Shown here: piece after piece, positions 12,275 through 22,951 of the stretch
Numbering within the stretch: the first letter of the stretch is position 1
Layout of the letters: the number at the start of each line of letters is the position of its first letter
Assembly (NCBI GenBank): GCA_002205965.3
Contig: NADL03000691.1
Location: 992,001-1,056,000 of the forward strand
Origin: Kappaphycus alvarezii
Lineage: Eukaryota; Rhodophyta; Florideophyceae; Gigartinales; Solieriaceae
Reading direction: 5' to 3'
Length of the DNA: 64,000 nt
Position numbers and translations under genes: made by a program
Notes under the pieces: model-generated
What the model saw: the letters and a program-made list of their open reading frames with translations, nothing else
What the model was told of the DNA's origin: nothing
Database searches by the model: none

Positions 12275-12359
12275 CTAATTTAAGAGGTACTACTGGTCAC
12301 CCTGTAGGATATTCAATGGACCACGTCTTTCAAATATTAAATCACCCCACATTTCCCCC
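12275..12359 (+). mobile_element. REL-1 3' tail, type 2
   Basis: TAATTTAAGAGGTACTACTG, CACCCTGTAGGAT and TTTCAAATATTAAATCACCC followed by ACATTTC5. The matching tail at 45,026-45,115 (minus) directly follows the stop codon of a REL-1 C-terminal box, identifying the family. Confidence 0.75.
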
Positions 12360-12384
12360 TCTACCAATTATTTGATGCGCTTTG

Positions 12385-12435
12385 GAACATATGCTAACCT
12401 ATTTTCAAATCATTAAAACACCCCAATTTTCCCCC
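12385..12435 (+). mobile_element. REL-1 3' tail terminus, type 2-like
   Basis: A second terminus 75 bp further on: TTTTCAAATCATTAAAACAC followed by CCCAATTTTC5. Only the last 50 bp survive, giving two consecutive tail ends in the same orientation. Confidence 0.6.
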
Positions 12436-12449
12436 TTTACCACCAAGAA

Positions 12450-12600
12450 GAGGGGAGGCCAGCAAGCTAACAAGTCGCATTTGAGGTTACTGCCAATGTG
12501 GACGGAAAGGATGGGAGAGGTAAGGGGTGCGTTTACTATGGAAGCTTGGAAGGGTGATTTCAAGCACAAGGTTGTACCGTACTGTACAATCGGAAGATGG
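12450..12600 (-). pseudogene. REL-1 C-terminal box, degenerate
   Basis: The minus strand reads IGSNLKCDLLAC, aligning with TSNAVCLLAG at the end of the large REL-1 copy at 49,384. Preceding residues also align loosely. The plus ORF here (12,382-12,639) is its shadow. Confidence 0.45.
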
Positions 12601-12677
12601 TTAATATCTGAGATTCTGAAAGTCAAGGGAGGTTACTGATACTTTTTATCCCGTATTTTCATCCAATCATTTTGAAA

Positions 12678-12791
12678 GGGGGGGATTTATGGGTTATTTT
12701 AATGTATGGAAGATGTGGTCAGTTGTATCCACACCGCTAGTGCGTTGTGCGGGATAAGTCGTCACTGATGGGTAACACTAAGTAATGTTCC
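12678..12791 (-). mobile_element. REL-1 3' tail, type 1
   Basis: Immediately follows the stop codon of the REL-1 C-terminal ORF (stop at 12,792). Minus-strand blocks GTGTTACCCATCAG, GACTTATCCCGCACAACG, CATCTTCCATACATTAAAAT and a final C7. This junction links the type 1 tails to the REL-1 protein. Confidence 0.85.
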
Positions 12792-13140
12792 TCACAGGGC
12801 CGGCTCAATGCCAGCGAGCAGGCATGTCGCGTTAGACATGACGGCCACAGCAGCGTGCCTTTGGGTAAGCACCGCTGTAACCTTCCCATAGGTCTCCATC
12901 GCTCGAACGGCCACGTTCCGCGCGACATCGGTTAGCACCGCGTACGCGACTGGGTGCCAGCCTCCAAGGGTGGATATTGGGATAGGCACAAGCCTTCCTC
13001 TAGCAGCCGTCGCGAGCAGGGGTTCATACCTTCCACACTTGGCGGAAATGGCGGCGTTGAGGGAGGTGAGTGGGTTGAAAGTACGCACTCTCCTGTTAGA
13101 GGGCCCAAGGGGATTGACGAACGTGACGTCAAAATAGTGA
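12792..13140 (-). pseudogene. REL-1 non-LTR retroelement, C-terminal endonuclease part
   Basis: Open reading of about 115 residues starting at the YFDVTFVNP core (the Asp-containing strand of the restriction-like nuclease). It runs through FNPLTSLNAA, VPIPISTLGGWHP and VRAMET to the terminal box VMSNATCLLAGIEPAL-stop. It aligns almost throughout with residues 103-213 of the REL-1 piece at 50,013-49,357. The knuckle, R-H-N and PD motifs are absent because the copy starts downstream of them. The 86 bp upstream (13,141-13,226) are in frame but unrelated, so this is a 5'-truncated insertion of about 460 bp including its tail. Confidence 0.8.
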
Positions 13141-13557
13141 CCCATGTAACTACTGAAAAAAGAGAAAAGACCAATAATAAAACGAAGAGAGAAGGGCGAA
13201 AACCCTTGGACAGGAAACCTCGCCACTGGCAGCGTGAGCTAGTGGCTGACGATTTGAATGGCGACACAGTTCATTGTTGAACTACGAACTGAGCACAGTA
13301 TGTGAAAGAGGAGGCTTTGGTTGGTAAAGGCATTTATGGGGAATTTAAGCAATTAATTAAGTTTCAAAATGAATTAGTGTCACCTCCTACGCGGCCTGCT
13401 TGTTGACCGGGATATAACCCATTTTTTAATTCTTACAAATGCTCTGTTATTCTGTAGATCCTCAATGGTGGTGGTGAATCTTTACGATTTCTAAGTCATG
13501 AAAGTGTGCAGAGATTTTTCAATGATTAACTAAGCAGGCAGACGGCAGGTGGTAACC

Positions 13558-13705
13558 TTTCGCGTCTGAATCAAGTGGAGACTAAATGAAAAGTGGTTAA
13601 CGAAGTCGCGACTTTCCTGCTGAGGGGAGCCGCCACGAAGCCAAAAAGCGAAGGAAGTGAGGCGTCGGAAGAACCCCTGGCTCTCGTCCTCCAAGGCACC
13701 ATCAG
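13558..13705 (-). mobile_element. REL-3 fragment, inverted arm
   Basis: On the plus strand this matches the reverse complement of about 14,000-14,160: AACGAAGTCGCGACTTTCCT, GAGGGGAG and GCGAAGGAAGTGAGGCG blocks. Together with the plus-oriented copy it makes an imperfect foldback. A third copy is at 23,990-24,260. Confidence 0.65.
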
Positions 13706-14187
13706 TCATGTTTTCAATGCAAATTCATAGGACTCCCAACCTTCGCACCACTCGCAGTAAACCAACAACAATCACCCTCACTGTTGCCGTGTTACAAACG
13801 GACATCTACATTCCAGCTGTCTATGGGTTTCACAATACCGATATCACCGTCGACGTCACTGTTGCCCAACCCTCCGCTCGCCGCCACATCTCGTCAAATA
13901 CAGTTACCGCAGGCGCTGCCCCGGCACACACAGAGCGCGACAAACATCGTCATTACGTCACTTACTGCAACCAATACTATACCCTCCTCTCCCCTGTCGG
14001 GATTGATATCTATGGAGCCTTGGGCGACGACGCGCAGGGTTTCTTCCGCCGCCGCCTTGCTTCCTTCGCTGCTTCCCGTCGCGGTTACTCCCCTCAACAG
14101 GAGCTCCGTGACTTCGTTACCCGTTTTGCGTTTAGACTCCAAGTGATGCAGGCGCGACAGGTTCACTCCTGCCACCTGCATTCGTAG
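13706..14187 (+). pseudogene. REL-3 non-LTR retroelement, C-terminal fragment
   Basis: Part of an ORF open from 13,657 to 14,187 (176 aa). The later part reads DITVDVTVAQPS, then an acidic/basic helix (AHTERDKHRHYVTYCNQYY), then LLSPVGIDIYGALGDDAQGF. This is the order expected after the PD...D core in restriction-like-endonuclease retroelements: a D-x-T-V strand, an A/E/K helix with a cysteine, then a hydrophobic-PVG-Gly segment. The RT, knuckle and PD motifs are not present. The first 20 or so residues probably belong to the inverted neighbour. Family assignment is by motif order and is less secure than for REL-1 and REL-2. Confidence 0.5.
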
Positions 14188-14205
14188 TTTATTTCTGAAT
14201 GTCCT

Positions 14206-14300
14206 CCCTACGCTTCTGTGCTATACTGTACAATTCGTATAATATGAATACCCTCCGCACGCTTCTGTGCAACATTGTACAACCCATAAAGATTTACTAC
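14206..14300 (+). repeat. Imperfect direct repeat, about 45 bp x 2
   Basis: Two successive units each begin CCTCC(C/G)(T/C)ACGCTTCTGTGC and continue to TTGTACAA/CTGTACAA plus an AT-rich piece, just after the REL-3 stop. Probably part of the REL-3 3' UTR. Confidence 0.5.
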
Positions 14301-14509
14301 CACAATTCGTAAAGATCTACTCCACTGTTGCCAGGACTCCCCAGGTTCACAGATCTCCAAAGTCTCACAATATACCCTTTACAGTCGCGCACCGCAACAC
14401 AAAGAGCTTAGTCACCCAATTCCAACTTAATTTTTAAGTACTTTGCAACGTTGCACATTTGGACTGTATACCAGTGATGAAAGCTCCTAAGACAGAACCC
14501 TTTACGGTA

Positions 14510-14680
14510 TTGTGTAAATGGGGGGTTAATTTACTGTGGTGGATATGTGGGTTGGTATCCAGTAAATTTGTACCGAAGCGTAGATATCGTATCATTGTCA
14601 AGCCAATTGCGAAACCGTACGATGCATCGAAAGCTGTGGATGGCACTCCAATCTACCCGAAGGTGGAAGGAAGGCCATCC
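14510..14680 (-). mobile_element. REL-1 3' tail, type 7, reversed
   Basis: Nearly identical to 49,209-49,384, where the same sequence follows the terminal box of the largest REL-1 copy. The minus strand ends in a CACAGTAAATTAACCCCCCA block, analogous to the other tail ends. The plus ORF 14,459-14,719 is a shadow of this tail. Confidence 0.7.
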
Positions 14681-14774
14681 ATTTTTACGGTATTTGCTGT
14701 AACCAATGAAAATCAATAGCATACTAATCTTGATTTCTTTGGAAGGGCTTTTCCAGCACATGGGGTAGCGCCAC

Positions 14775-14903
14775 TACAAGATGGTAGTCCACTGAATGTC
14801 CAACGGCTCCAATTTTGAACACAGACCTGCTCCCCCTCTAGCTAGTTTTCGGAAAATAGCCATCCTACATCCCTCATCAGTATAGCACCCCAATTTTACC
14901 CCT
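14775..14903 (+). mobile_element. REL-1 C-terminal remnant plus 3' tail, type 3
   Basis: A relic ATGTCCAACGG (start of the MSN terminal box) leads to CCCCCTCTAG and then the tail: GGAAAATAGCCATCCTACAT and CACCCCAATTTTACCCC. The tail matches 58,890-58,958. Confidence 0.55.
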
Positions 14904-14959
14904 ATTTCGTCCGGCCGGACTGTTTGCGTATTCAAATCTAACAAATTTGCTGCTGCTGT

Positions 14960-15525
14960 GTGAAAATTGACCAAATATTTTAATCTCTATCCCGGTGTCT
15001 TACAGTGATGCTGAAATGTGGAGCAATATTTTTATCGAGGCCCACAATTTAAATTTATTGTGAATCATCAAGGAATAGTTTTATCTGTTTTAAACTGGCC
15101 CTAATTTATGCTGAATTCAGTGTGAAATAATGTTTATGTCCTACAGTTGGGTTTTAATGTTATGCAGGCTATAATTATTGCATTTATGCTGCCAAAAAAT
15201 TATTATCTGGATGATTGCTTACCTGAAAAATACTACAATAATTATTGCTGAGCCTGAATTATGTCTACCAAAATTATTGTACGGCTTACCTGATTTTGTA
15301 GCAGGTTCACCCTGGCGTAGAGTATTAGTAGTCCTTGGTTGCTAGAAACCTTTTTATCATCGGGCCATCGAATTATTCCCTTCGATAAGCTATCATTAAC
15401 TTTGGTTTTCTATTCATTATTCATTCGAAGTCCAATTGTGGCATTTATTGCCTTATTTCAGTTGGAACTATTTATTTTTTGGATCTACCTATCCCGATTA
15501 TTTTGCATGCTGTCCCCATTTATTA
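14960..15525 (+). repeat. R570 interspersed repeat, full-length copy
   Basis: About 565 bp, highly similar over its whole length to 42,898-43,455. Both begin GAAAATTGACCAAATATTTT and end near ATTATTTTGCA. AT-rich, with no credible ORF and no obvious terminal inverted repeats or poly(A), so it is a non-autonomous repeat of unknown class. Two partial minus copies lie at 3,095 and 63,690. Confidence 0.85.
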
Positions 15526-15647
15526 TGCATCTGAGGTTTTAGACGGCGCTAGTATTATAATTTGGGACATTATTTCTAAATGGAATACTGAAATAGTCTG
15601 CTGTTGTTATATTCGTTTCCTCCTTCATTAACTGGCCTTCATTAACT

Positions 15648-15698
15648 GGAGACAATGAGGAGTACCGTGAATGAATCACGGTTCTGCTCATTGTCTCC
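15648..15698. other. Imperfect hairpin, 23-bp arms
   Basis: Left arm begins GGAGACAATGAG; the right arm ends CTCATTGTCTCC. The arms pair over 23 bp with two mismatches around a 5-6 nt loop. It follows a duplicated TTCATTAACTGG. It could be a foldback element or a hairpin RNA. It is not a typical terminator, since no T run follows. Confidence 0.6.
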
Positions 15699-15756
15699 AA
15701 GTACCAATGTCTAAAATTGGTATGAAAAAGTCGATCTTCTTATTGATTCTGATTGT

Positions 15757-15957
15757 TTGGAGGTCTGTTGTACTTTAGTAGATGAAGTGGCGCGATTCTA
15801 CAACAAGATGAAAAGAAGAATGCAGACATCTGCATGCACAGGAAATGTTGCAGCAAGCGCACAAGTTACTACACTTTTCCAGCAGGTAAAACCTAGCTTT
15901 GACGATGTAGCTCGAAATCTGCCGTCTTCAAATACCCTTATTGCTTTCATCAGTTGA
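15757..15957 (+). pseudogene. Unrecognised coding-like remnant
   Basis: A 66-codon ORF with hydrophilic, helix-like composition (VDEVARFYNKMKRRM) in an otherwise AT-rich desert. It has no upstream promoter signal, and the frame is broken on both sides. Not assignable. Confidence 0.2.
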
Positions 15958-18900
15958 ATCTAGGGAATTGGACGGGCTGATGTCTGGCGGAAATAATATT
16001 TTGATAGCACGAAATTGCGGTCTCTAACTCGTTCCAACCTCGCAGACACCCATGAAGCTCGCTCTTACATCTCTTCCTTATTGTGATACCAGCGTGTCTC
16101 CTCAGTATGACAGTGAGTCAAAATACCAGAAAACATGATACTCAATGGGTTTTTCTTGGTATCTGGTAGGAATAAACCGGTGCGAATGGGATTATTTGGA
16201 CTACTTGACCTATAATGGTGATTTTGCAAGCAAAAAAAGTACTTCGAAATATAGTTGTAAGAGCACGAAGTGATGGGTAAGGACGTGAGTCCAAAGGCTG
16301 CGTTAAAGTCTAGAAAGCGAAGGGCCTAGCATATATGCTCAGTGATTAACGCAAAATAAAAGCTTCTTAGTACATGATTTAGCATCCAACTTTTCAAAAT
16401 TTTGATTTCCACTTTAACTCGGCTGCAAACTAGCTTGATCTCACCTAGCAGAAGCCCTTTTATTCTACCAATATAGAATTTTCGGCTAATCCTGAAATAT
16501 CAATAAACATCCGTTCTATCACAACATGCATTCAAGGGAATTTTATCAACGAGAACGACTATAAGGAAGATACTCTTGTGCGGCTATTCCTATTGACCTA
16601 AGATGTCAGCTAAGAGTGGAATCGACGTGTGCGATATGTATACTTTTTAGAATTGCAGTTGGTATTTACCAGAATTTTAGAATTCTTTGGAATCAATTAC
16701 TGCCAGAGTGTCATGAATTTTAAAAATTTTCCATGATTTTTCACTTTCATCCAAATTAAAGAATTTGTGTAAATTAAGATCTTTTACTCATATTTGGCCC
16801 TCTTCTCTACTACAATTTCTAAATTTACATGCTCGTACACACCGAGATCTTCGGATTCTTGGAAATATCCCAGCTTTTCAAGATTTCAAAGCTGATATAT
16901 CCAAATTTCTCAAAGGTGGGCATGAATTAACTCCTCGATGTTTATTTGCTGTTTCTGGTAATGTCCGTTACGTTATCGTTAAAACATGCGGCCTTGAAAA
17001 CGGATGTAAACGCAGTTAAATACAAATATGATTTTTCACAAAGTAATTACGTGTTGGGTACCCTACCTCGTGCCAAAGCTTTATACATAGGCCTGACAAC
17101 ATGAAGATTGGGTTGAATATGCTCTTCTTTCGTGACCGCTCAAAATCCCCTAAGAGTGAAGTAGTGTGTGTGATGTGCGAACGCATCCAGAAAATGCCGG
17201 ATAAATGAGTGAGAGTAAGAAAAAAAGACTTGTGTCAACAAGAATGAGTTTTCGTGTGGGAACTGCTAGCCTTCTAACGCCCGAGAACATAGAAAGACTG
17301 GTATCATTGAATAATCAATGACTTACAGTGTTGTACCGTCCTTTATCATATTAGGAAGCCATTAATAAAACCTTCTTCTATCGGCCATATGTTGCTTCCT
17401 TTGTGAAGAAGTATTTTAGATTAAGATGCGGTAGCTTCTTTAGATGAAGATTCAAGATAGTTTTGCCGTAAGCTTGGGCCAGGATAATGCCCACTCAAGG
17501 CACGTTTAGAATCACTTCTTCACGTTTATTGCTGTCGTATAGTTCTTTTTGGGCAATAACTGCTTCCTCTCGCATATTATGTTCCTTAAATTCATTCCAA
17601 TTTGTTAAAATGAAGGATGAGCTTCCTATTGTAAATAAGAAACTAGTCGATTCAATAAATCCATGGGTAAGCTGTATTTTTCAAAGTATCCAAAAATATG
17701 GTTCTTTATAGATAAAACCTGTATGTGCAACATTCTAATCGTTTTGCGATGGGTCCCTGCTAGCTACTACCCCAAATTTCCCGACTGCCTAATGCTTCAC
17801 CACTTCCACGGAACTTGGACCTGCTGATATAAACCTCATGTCTTGGAAATGGAACGGAAGTCTCACAAATATTCGGTAAGCCTCTTTGGGAAGCAGTGGA
17901 TCGTTCGCTGTTAGAAAATTCGGGCAGATGTTAATGCAGAAATAGATGATAGCACGAAGATCGTAGTAGAGCTTCGCGAACGAGTCAATCCATTTTCAAT
18001 CCCCCTTTCCTCCATTGATAATCATTCTGTATTTATAAGTGAGTATATTTCAATGTTGAAAATAATACTGAATGAGAATAACTTCTGCAGATATTTGATG
18101 GTAAGGAACGAGACGATTTGAGTGAATGTCCCTTCTAAAATCTCTTCTTTGAGCTTTAACAGAGCTTATAATGCGTGTGTTTGTATTCTTTAATAATACA
18201 ACGGTTTGAGTACTTCGATTGGAATGCTGGTCACATCACATATTACTGCATGGATTTTCCCCTGATAAGAAGAAATTTGGATCTGACCGGAAATGCCAGG
18301 GCTTTCTGATTCTTATTTTAGATTTCTGGAGTTGAAAACACTTGGTTTGATCTACAGTTTTTGGCCCATAACTTGAACTTTCTACTTCCCCTTTCGAATA
18401 AATTTACCGTCAAGTCTCCTTCTAAAGTCCTTTCAGCTATTTAACATGATCTCAGATGGACTCTTGCCGCGAAAATACCAGATTACTAACTTTAGTAATG
18501 CATTTTACCACTCGAAGTGATCACTTTTAATTATTTTCTGTGCTGCCTTTCTAGTGGCTCCTACTCTTCTTTCATATTTCCCGTTGAGCCTTGGAGAGTA
18601 CGCAAGATCCATTTCCAATTAAATAAAATTTCTCTTAAAAGGTGCAGAAAGTCAGTTTTAGAAACAAAGAGCGTTATCCGGGATTATTTTTTCCAGGGGA
18701 TCCAATAGCTCAATTATTTTTATTAAAAAACTTAAGAACCACATATGCAGTCGCTCTACGTTCCGAGAGTACTAATAGGCAGGAAATAATGTCCTCAGCT
18801 CGTTCGAGAATATGTTTTTTCCAAAAGGATGATTTTTGGATGGACAGGAAAAGTCGATTTAAAAATATTTAAAAAGTCCTTGGGATCTTATTTTAAGCTT

Positions 18901-21320
18901 GTATTTCCGTATCGGGATTTTTTTTTGATAGCTATCATGCCTTTCGACTAAGTTGTAAACATCCTTGTGTATGTTAGGCCACTGAGTTCATTCTGAAATG
19001 AATTTCTTCAGTGTTTTGAGATCCCGATGGTCTAGGTCATTGGAAAATATCTCTGGATATTGATTCTTCCTTACAATGGGAATGTGGGACTATAGTATAT
19101 AATAGCTTTACTTAGTCGGAAGAGTTTTCTTTCGTCCAGCTTAAAAGCCTACTAGTCCCTACAAACCTATTATCTATGCTCTCTGCCGAATTTTCGTACT
19201 TAGAAATCATCAATTATCAGTCCAGCTGTTGCAAGTTAGTACCAAATGTTTTGGAATAGTTTTCTTTTTTGTAGCGCCAATGGAATTTTCGGGAAACCAA
19301 TAAATATGATTCAGTGGGTTTTCCAAACGGTTTAACTAATCATCCCTCTGAAATATGTGTCCATTTATGTAACACCTAGCCAATCAATTATATAAACTTT
19401 TCCTCTGTAAACATTTCTTAGGTTCCTGATGATCCGTGATAACTTATAAGCACACAACTATTTCAATGTGAAGTCGATAACGAGTGCTTTTTCATATATG
19501 TACTATCTCCTCTATGATTCATTTGAAAAGCACATTGCTACTTTAACGGGGAAATGTTTTTATTTTGGGAGTAAAACCACACCCAAAATCGATCAGGGGA
19601 ATCTGTGTTCACCATAAATAGATAATTAAAATAAGAATACATGAGTAACAAATGGGCACTCATCTTCTTTTAAGTTCTTTAGTTGGATTTTGTACTTTCG
19701 TTTTCAATGAAAAGAGTGTATATTCGTAATTGCGGCCTGTAGTCGTGCCATCATGACGAAATCGTTTTATGGAACAATTTTGATACAAAATTGGCTCCCG
19801 TAGCTTAATGGAAACTTTCCCAAACAATAATTTCCTAAATCTAATTTTTAAGCTGTACTCTGATATTATCTCCCCATGATTTTTTTGAAATCCGAAATTT
19901 TCTCATTAACATTTTTGAGATTACCGCAATATCATCCATGTAAAACGTCTGAAAACGGAAAATTTTCAAAACGTCATCTTTCATTCACATGGTGGTACAT
20001 TATTGAGGTCGGGCTAATAACCTCAAACCAGAGCTTGACAATTTTTCTCGTAAAACCTGGTAATTTCTTACACTTTTCATTTAGAAAAATCTGTTCAAGG
20101 AAATTATACAGTCCATTTCATGTTAAATGTGTCCTTTCCTTCACATTATCCCTAGTTTTCTTTTTGTTTGGACTCTTAAATCGATTTCTACTATTTTTGT
20201 TAAACATTCGGTGTATTACATGAAATGGAAGTATGTATTTTTTGGAGTAAAGAAGATTGAAAATGACCTCATTGTCGAAACCGGCTAAAAAATGTCACTT
20301 TTCAGCATGTTTTCAACATTTAATGAAATACTGTAATCATACTTAGGTCGGTGACCGCTATGCGTACTCTAAATTGGTTGAATATTGTTAAGCTCGAAGA
20401 CTTTCGTGACCTATGCATTTTTTAAGATCGGAAGTCTCCATGTATTGAGTTTGGAAGATTTTAACATCTTCGATTTTGTTGGACGTAGTAGAGTGGAGGT
20501 TTTTCATTTTTCGGGATTGTTCTGTCGGTTTTCCAGTGAAATTTCTCATCTCTATTTTATGGACAATTTATTTTCTATCTATACTTTCCGATTTCATCGT
20601 TACATAACTCTGATATTATTCGATTAAATAATTACCATTACTAATGTTAATATGGCTCTCGAATCCAAAGCTCACTCAAACTGCTATAAATTCATAGCAA
20701 ACATTCGCCTTCGAATCTCAGTCATCATCTGTGTCATACCAGAATCCGAGGAATCACATGCCCGGTTTACTATACTTCTATCACTCTAATGCATTTTCTC
20801 GATTCAAACACTTCACCTTCATAGCCTGAGGTGAAATATTTTACCTTACTCCACGTGTAGATTGCTGCTGGCTCGATTTTTTTGTTAAATTCTGGGGTAC
20901 ATTACTAGCTCTGCCGTCGATTTGAGCTTAAAAACTTTGGGTTCCAAAGTCAATGCATTTCCACATCTGTTCTACTGTACGTCAGTGTAAGGATTACGCC
21001 CATAAGTTACCTCAAATACCCTGGCAGTATCCCTCCAGTAAGCTTCATCAAGAATTTACGCCGTAAGAAGACATCAGTGCTATTTTTGCATTGTACCCAC
21101 GCACCAGTGTAAAATCTAAAATCATACCACTTTGTGCCGAGTCAATTACATAGAGCCATCTTAGTTATCTCGCGTGTATTCTTGAAACATTTTGGACCCC
21201 AAATCTATATGACACATGAATATTAGTTTCATTTCCAATACGGAGGACTTTTAAAACATTTAATTTCTCGGAGAGCCTTTAAAATACAGTTTTATGATCG
21301 TTGTACAAGTTTTTGAGAAT
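15958..21320. other. Long AT-rich region without supported genes
   Basis: About 5.4 kb of AT-rich DNA. ORFs at 16,765-17,019, 17,487-17,711, 18,517-18,872 and 19,876-20,223 have no motifs and look like chance or decayed remnants. No REL tail, LTR or R570 copy was recognised here, unlike the flanks. Confidence 0.5.
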
Positions 21321-21740
21321 TTAGGTTGGCAATTCTTGGGCATGATCGGCAATATTCTCTTTTAACTTGAATCTTTGATGGTACTGTCTTAAGCATAACT
21401 GTTCACATGAACGTATTTCATGACCAGAACGTAACAATACCTCAGCTTTATTTGTTAGCTGGACATATTCTTGTGATATTTTAAATAAATGAAAAAAAGA
21501 CAAGTTTGAAAATTTAAGACTGTATTTATCAGTTTTATTCATTTTTTCTATCTGAATCTCATCGCTAAGTTCATGCTCTTCAATGTCATGCAATGCACTG
21601 CTCAATTAATTCTTCTTTCTGATAGTCTTATAGAATTGATCTACAGCAGCATAGTTATCGACTATTCTGTCACAGATATCAATAACTTCTTGCACGGCTA
21701 TTGTCAAGACTTAATCCCAAAATAGCATGGCGCATATATT
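21321..21740 (-). pseudogene. Decayed hydrophilic protein gene, unknown family
   Basis: One minus frame runs from about 21,740, interrupted by a single stop near 21,604, to a stop at 21,321. It reads as a charged, helix-rich protein (VIDICDRIVDNYAAVDQFY, then HDIEEHELSDEIQIEKMNKT, then LTNKAEVLLRSGHEIRSCEQ). Composition is clearly more protein-like than the surroundings. No domain was recognised, and the promoter and remaining exons are not identifiable. Confidence 0.3.
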
Positions 21741-22374
21741 CGAAAGCATTGTGCGTTTTTTGATGATTTTTTGGTACAAAGAAAGTACCTGAATTACCAA
21801 ACTCAAATACAGACTAAATGGTTTACAAATTGCTTTTACTTGGTTTCTAGTAACTTAATAAATCTGTAATAAGACTCTGGTCTTAATCATACTCTCAATA
21901 ATGATGTGATTTCACGAACTTTGAGCCTCTTTTGAGCCATTCACTCATCATGAGCGTCTCTGATCTCAATTTAAAAAGATGCCTTGATATTCCAACCTCC
22001 ATTGGGAATGGGAAATGAATTTGTCCACTTATATGAACTTGGAACATCATTTCTGAAAAACTTTCATATTAATTTTTTGTTTGGCTTACCGAATAAACCT
22101 TTCTGCACTCACTCTTAGCATATCTTAATTACAGTATCACGTGTCTAAGGACTCTGTAGTTAGAATCAGTAACATTTTTCTATGTACTTTTGGAGTCAGA
22201 GACCTATGTTCAATGCTAACTCATTGTAATATCGCTAAAGCTTGTCAGTTTGAAAAGCTTGGACCCCATGAGCAGCATTTGGACCCCAATAATGAGAATT
22301 TCATGCCATCTCCACAAAAAATATATGCATACTCAGGTTAATACCTCCGATTCAAACCCCTTTACGAGAGTACC
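21741..22374. other. AT-rich intergenic stretch
   Basis: Nothing recognisable; short ORFs only. Confidence 0.45.
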
Positions 22375-22860
22375 AAACGATAGGTATAAATCGTCGGGAG
22401 AAGAGATAATCAGAACACATTACCCAAAGAAGGAGGTTTTGCAGGCGAAAAAATTCATACCGTGGTATAGTTGAACGAACAAAAAGGGTTCGATAATGAC
22501 GACAGTAGAGTGGGCTACAAGCGAGTGTAGAAGGGGCAGGGTCTATCACAGATGCTCTGTGACCAGCGTCATAAAAATGGGTGTTGAGTCTGAAGTTGAC
22601 TCTGAACTTCCTACTACTCGGGACATGACTTGAAGTTGTCTGTCAACTTGCTTGAGCTCCACAAGAGGAACCAGTTTACAAAATTTATATAGACTTATTG
22701 GAAAAAACTAAACTCTCAAATAAATATACTAAGAACTGTAAAATACATCAAATGGAATCCAGTGAAAGAAAAAGACTAACAGCAGATGCTGCCTAAATAA
22801 ATAGCGAGATTTCTTCCTTAAAACCTTTGTACTCTAGATCAGAGCCAAAAAATTCCCCCA
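22375..22860 (+). mobile_element. LTR-B, copy 1 with primer-site-like end
   Basis: Matches the copies at 51,840, 54,690 and 60,545: ACCGTGGTAT block, GGGCTACAAGCGAG, AAGGGGCAGGGTCTA, then two dyads (TGAAGTTGACTCTGAACTTC and TTGAAGTTGTCTGTCAACTT), a TTATATAG box near 22,690 and an AATAAA soon after. About 150 bp downstream lies CTAGATCAGAGCC. ATCAGAGCC is shared with the common initiator-tRNA-Met primer site, and this block is conserved in copy 54,690. The order U3-TATA-AATAAA-primer site argues for an LTR; exact ends were not defined. Confidence 0.55.
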
Positions 22861-22951
22861 ATAAATCAATTCCACTCAAACAGTTCACAACAATATCCGC
22901 GAACGGCTTACAATTCCCTGTTTTCGCCTGGAAGTATCTGTACCACTAAAT

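Noticed and set aside
12382..12639. 85-codon plus ORF
   Set aside because: The minus strand carries a degenerate REL-1 terminal box, and the start overlaps a plus tail end; no independent support.
14459..14719. 86-codon plus ORF with a partner at 49,203-49,440 that looked like a conserved beta-rich protein
   Set aside because: The shared sequence is the reverse complement of a REL-1 tail: at 49,209-49,384 it continues the minus-strand terminal box of the large REL-1 copy and ends in the tail-type C run.
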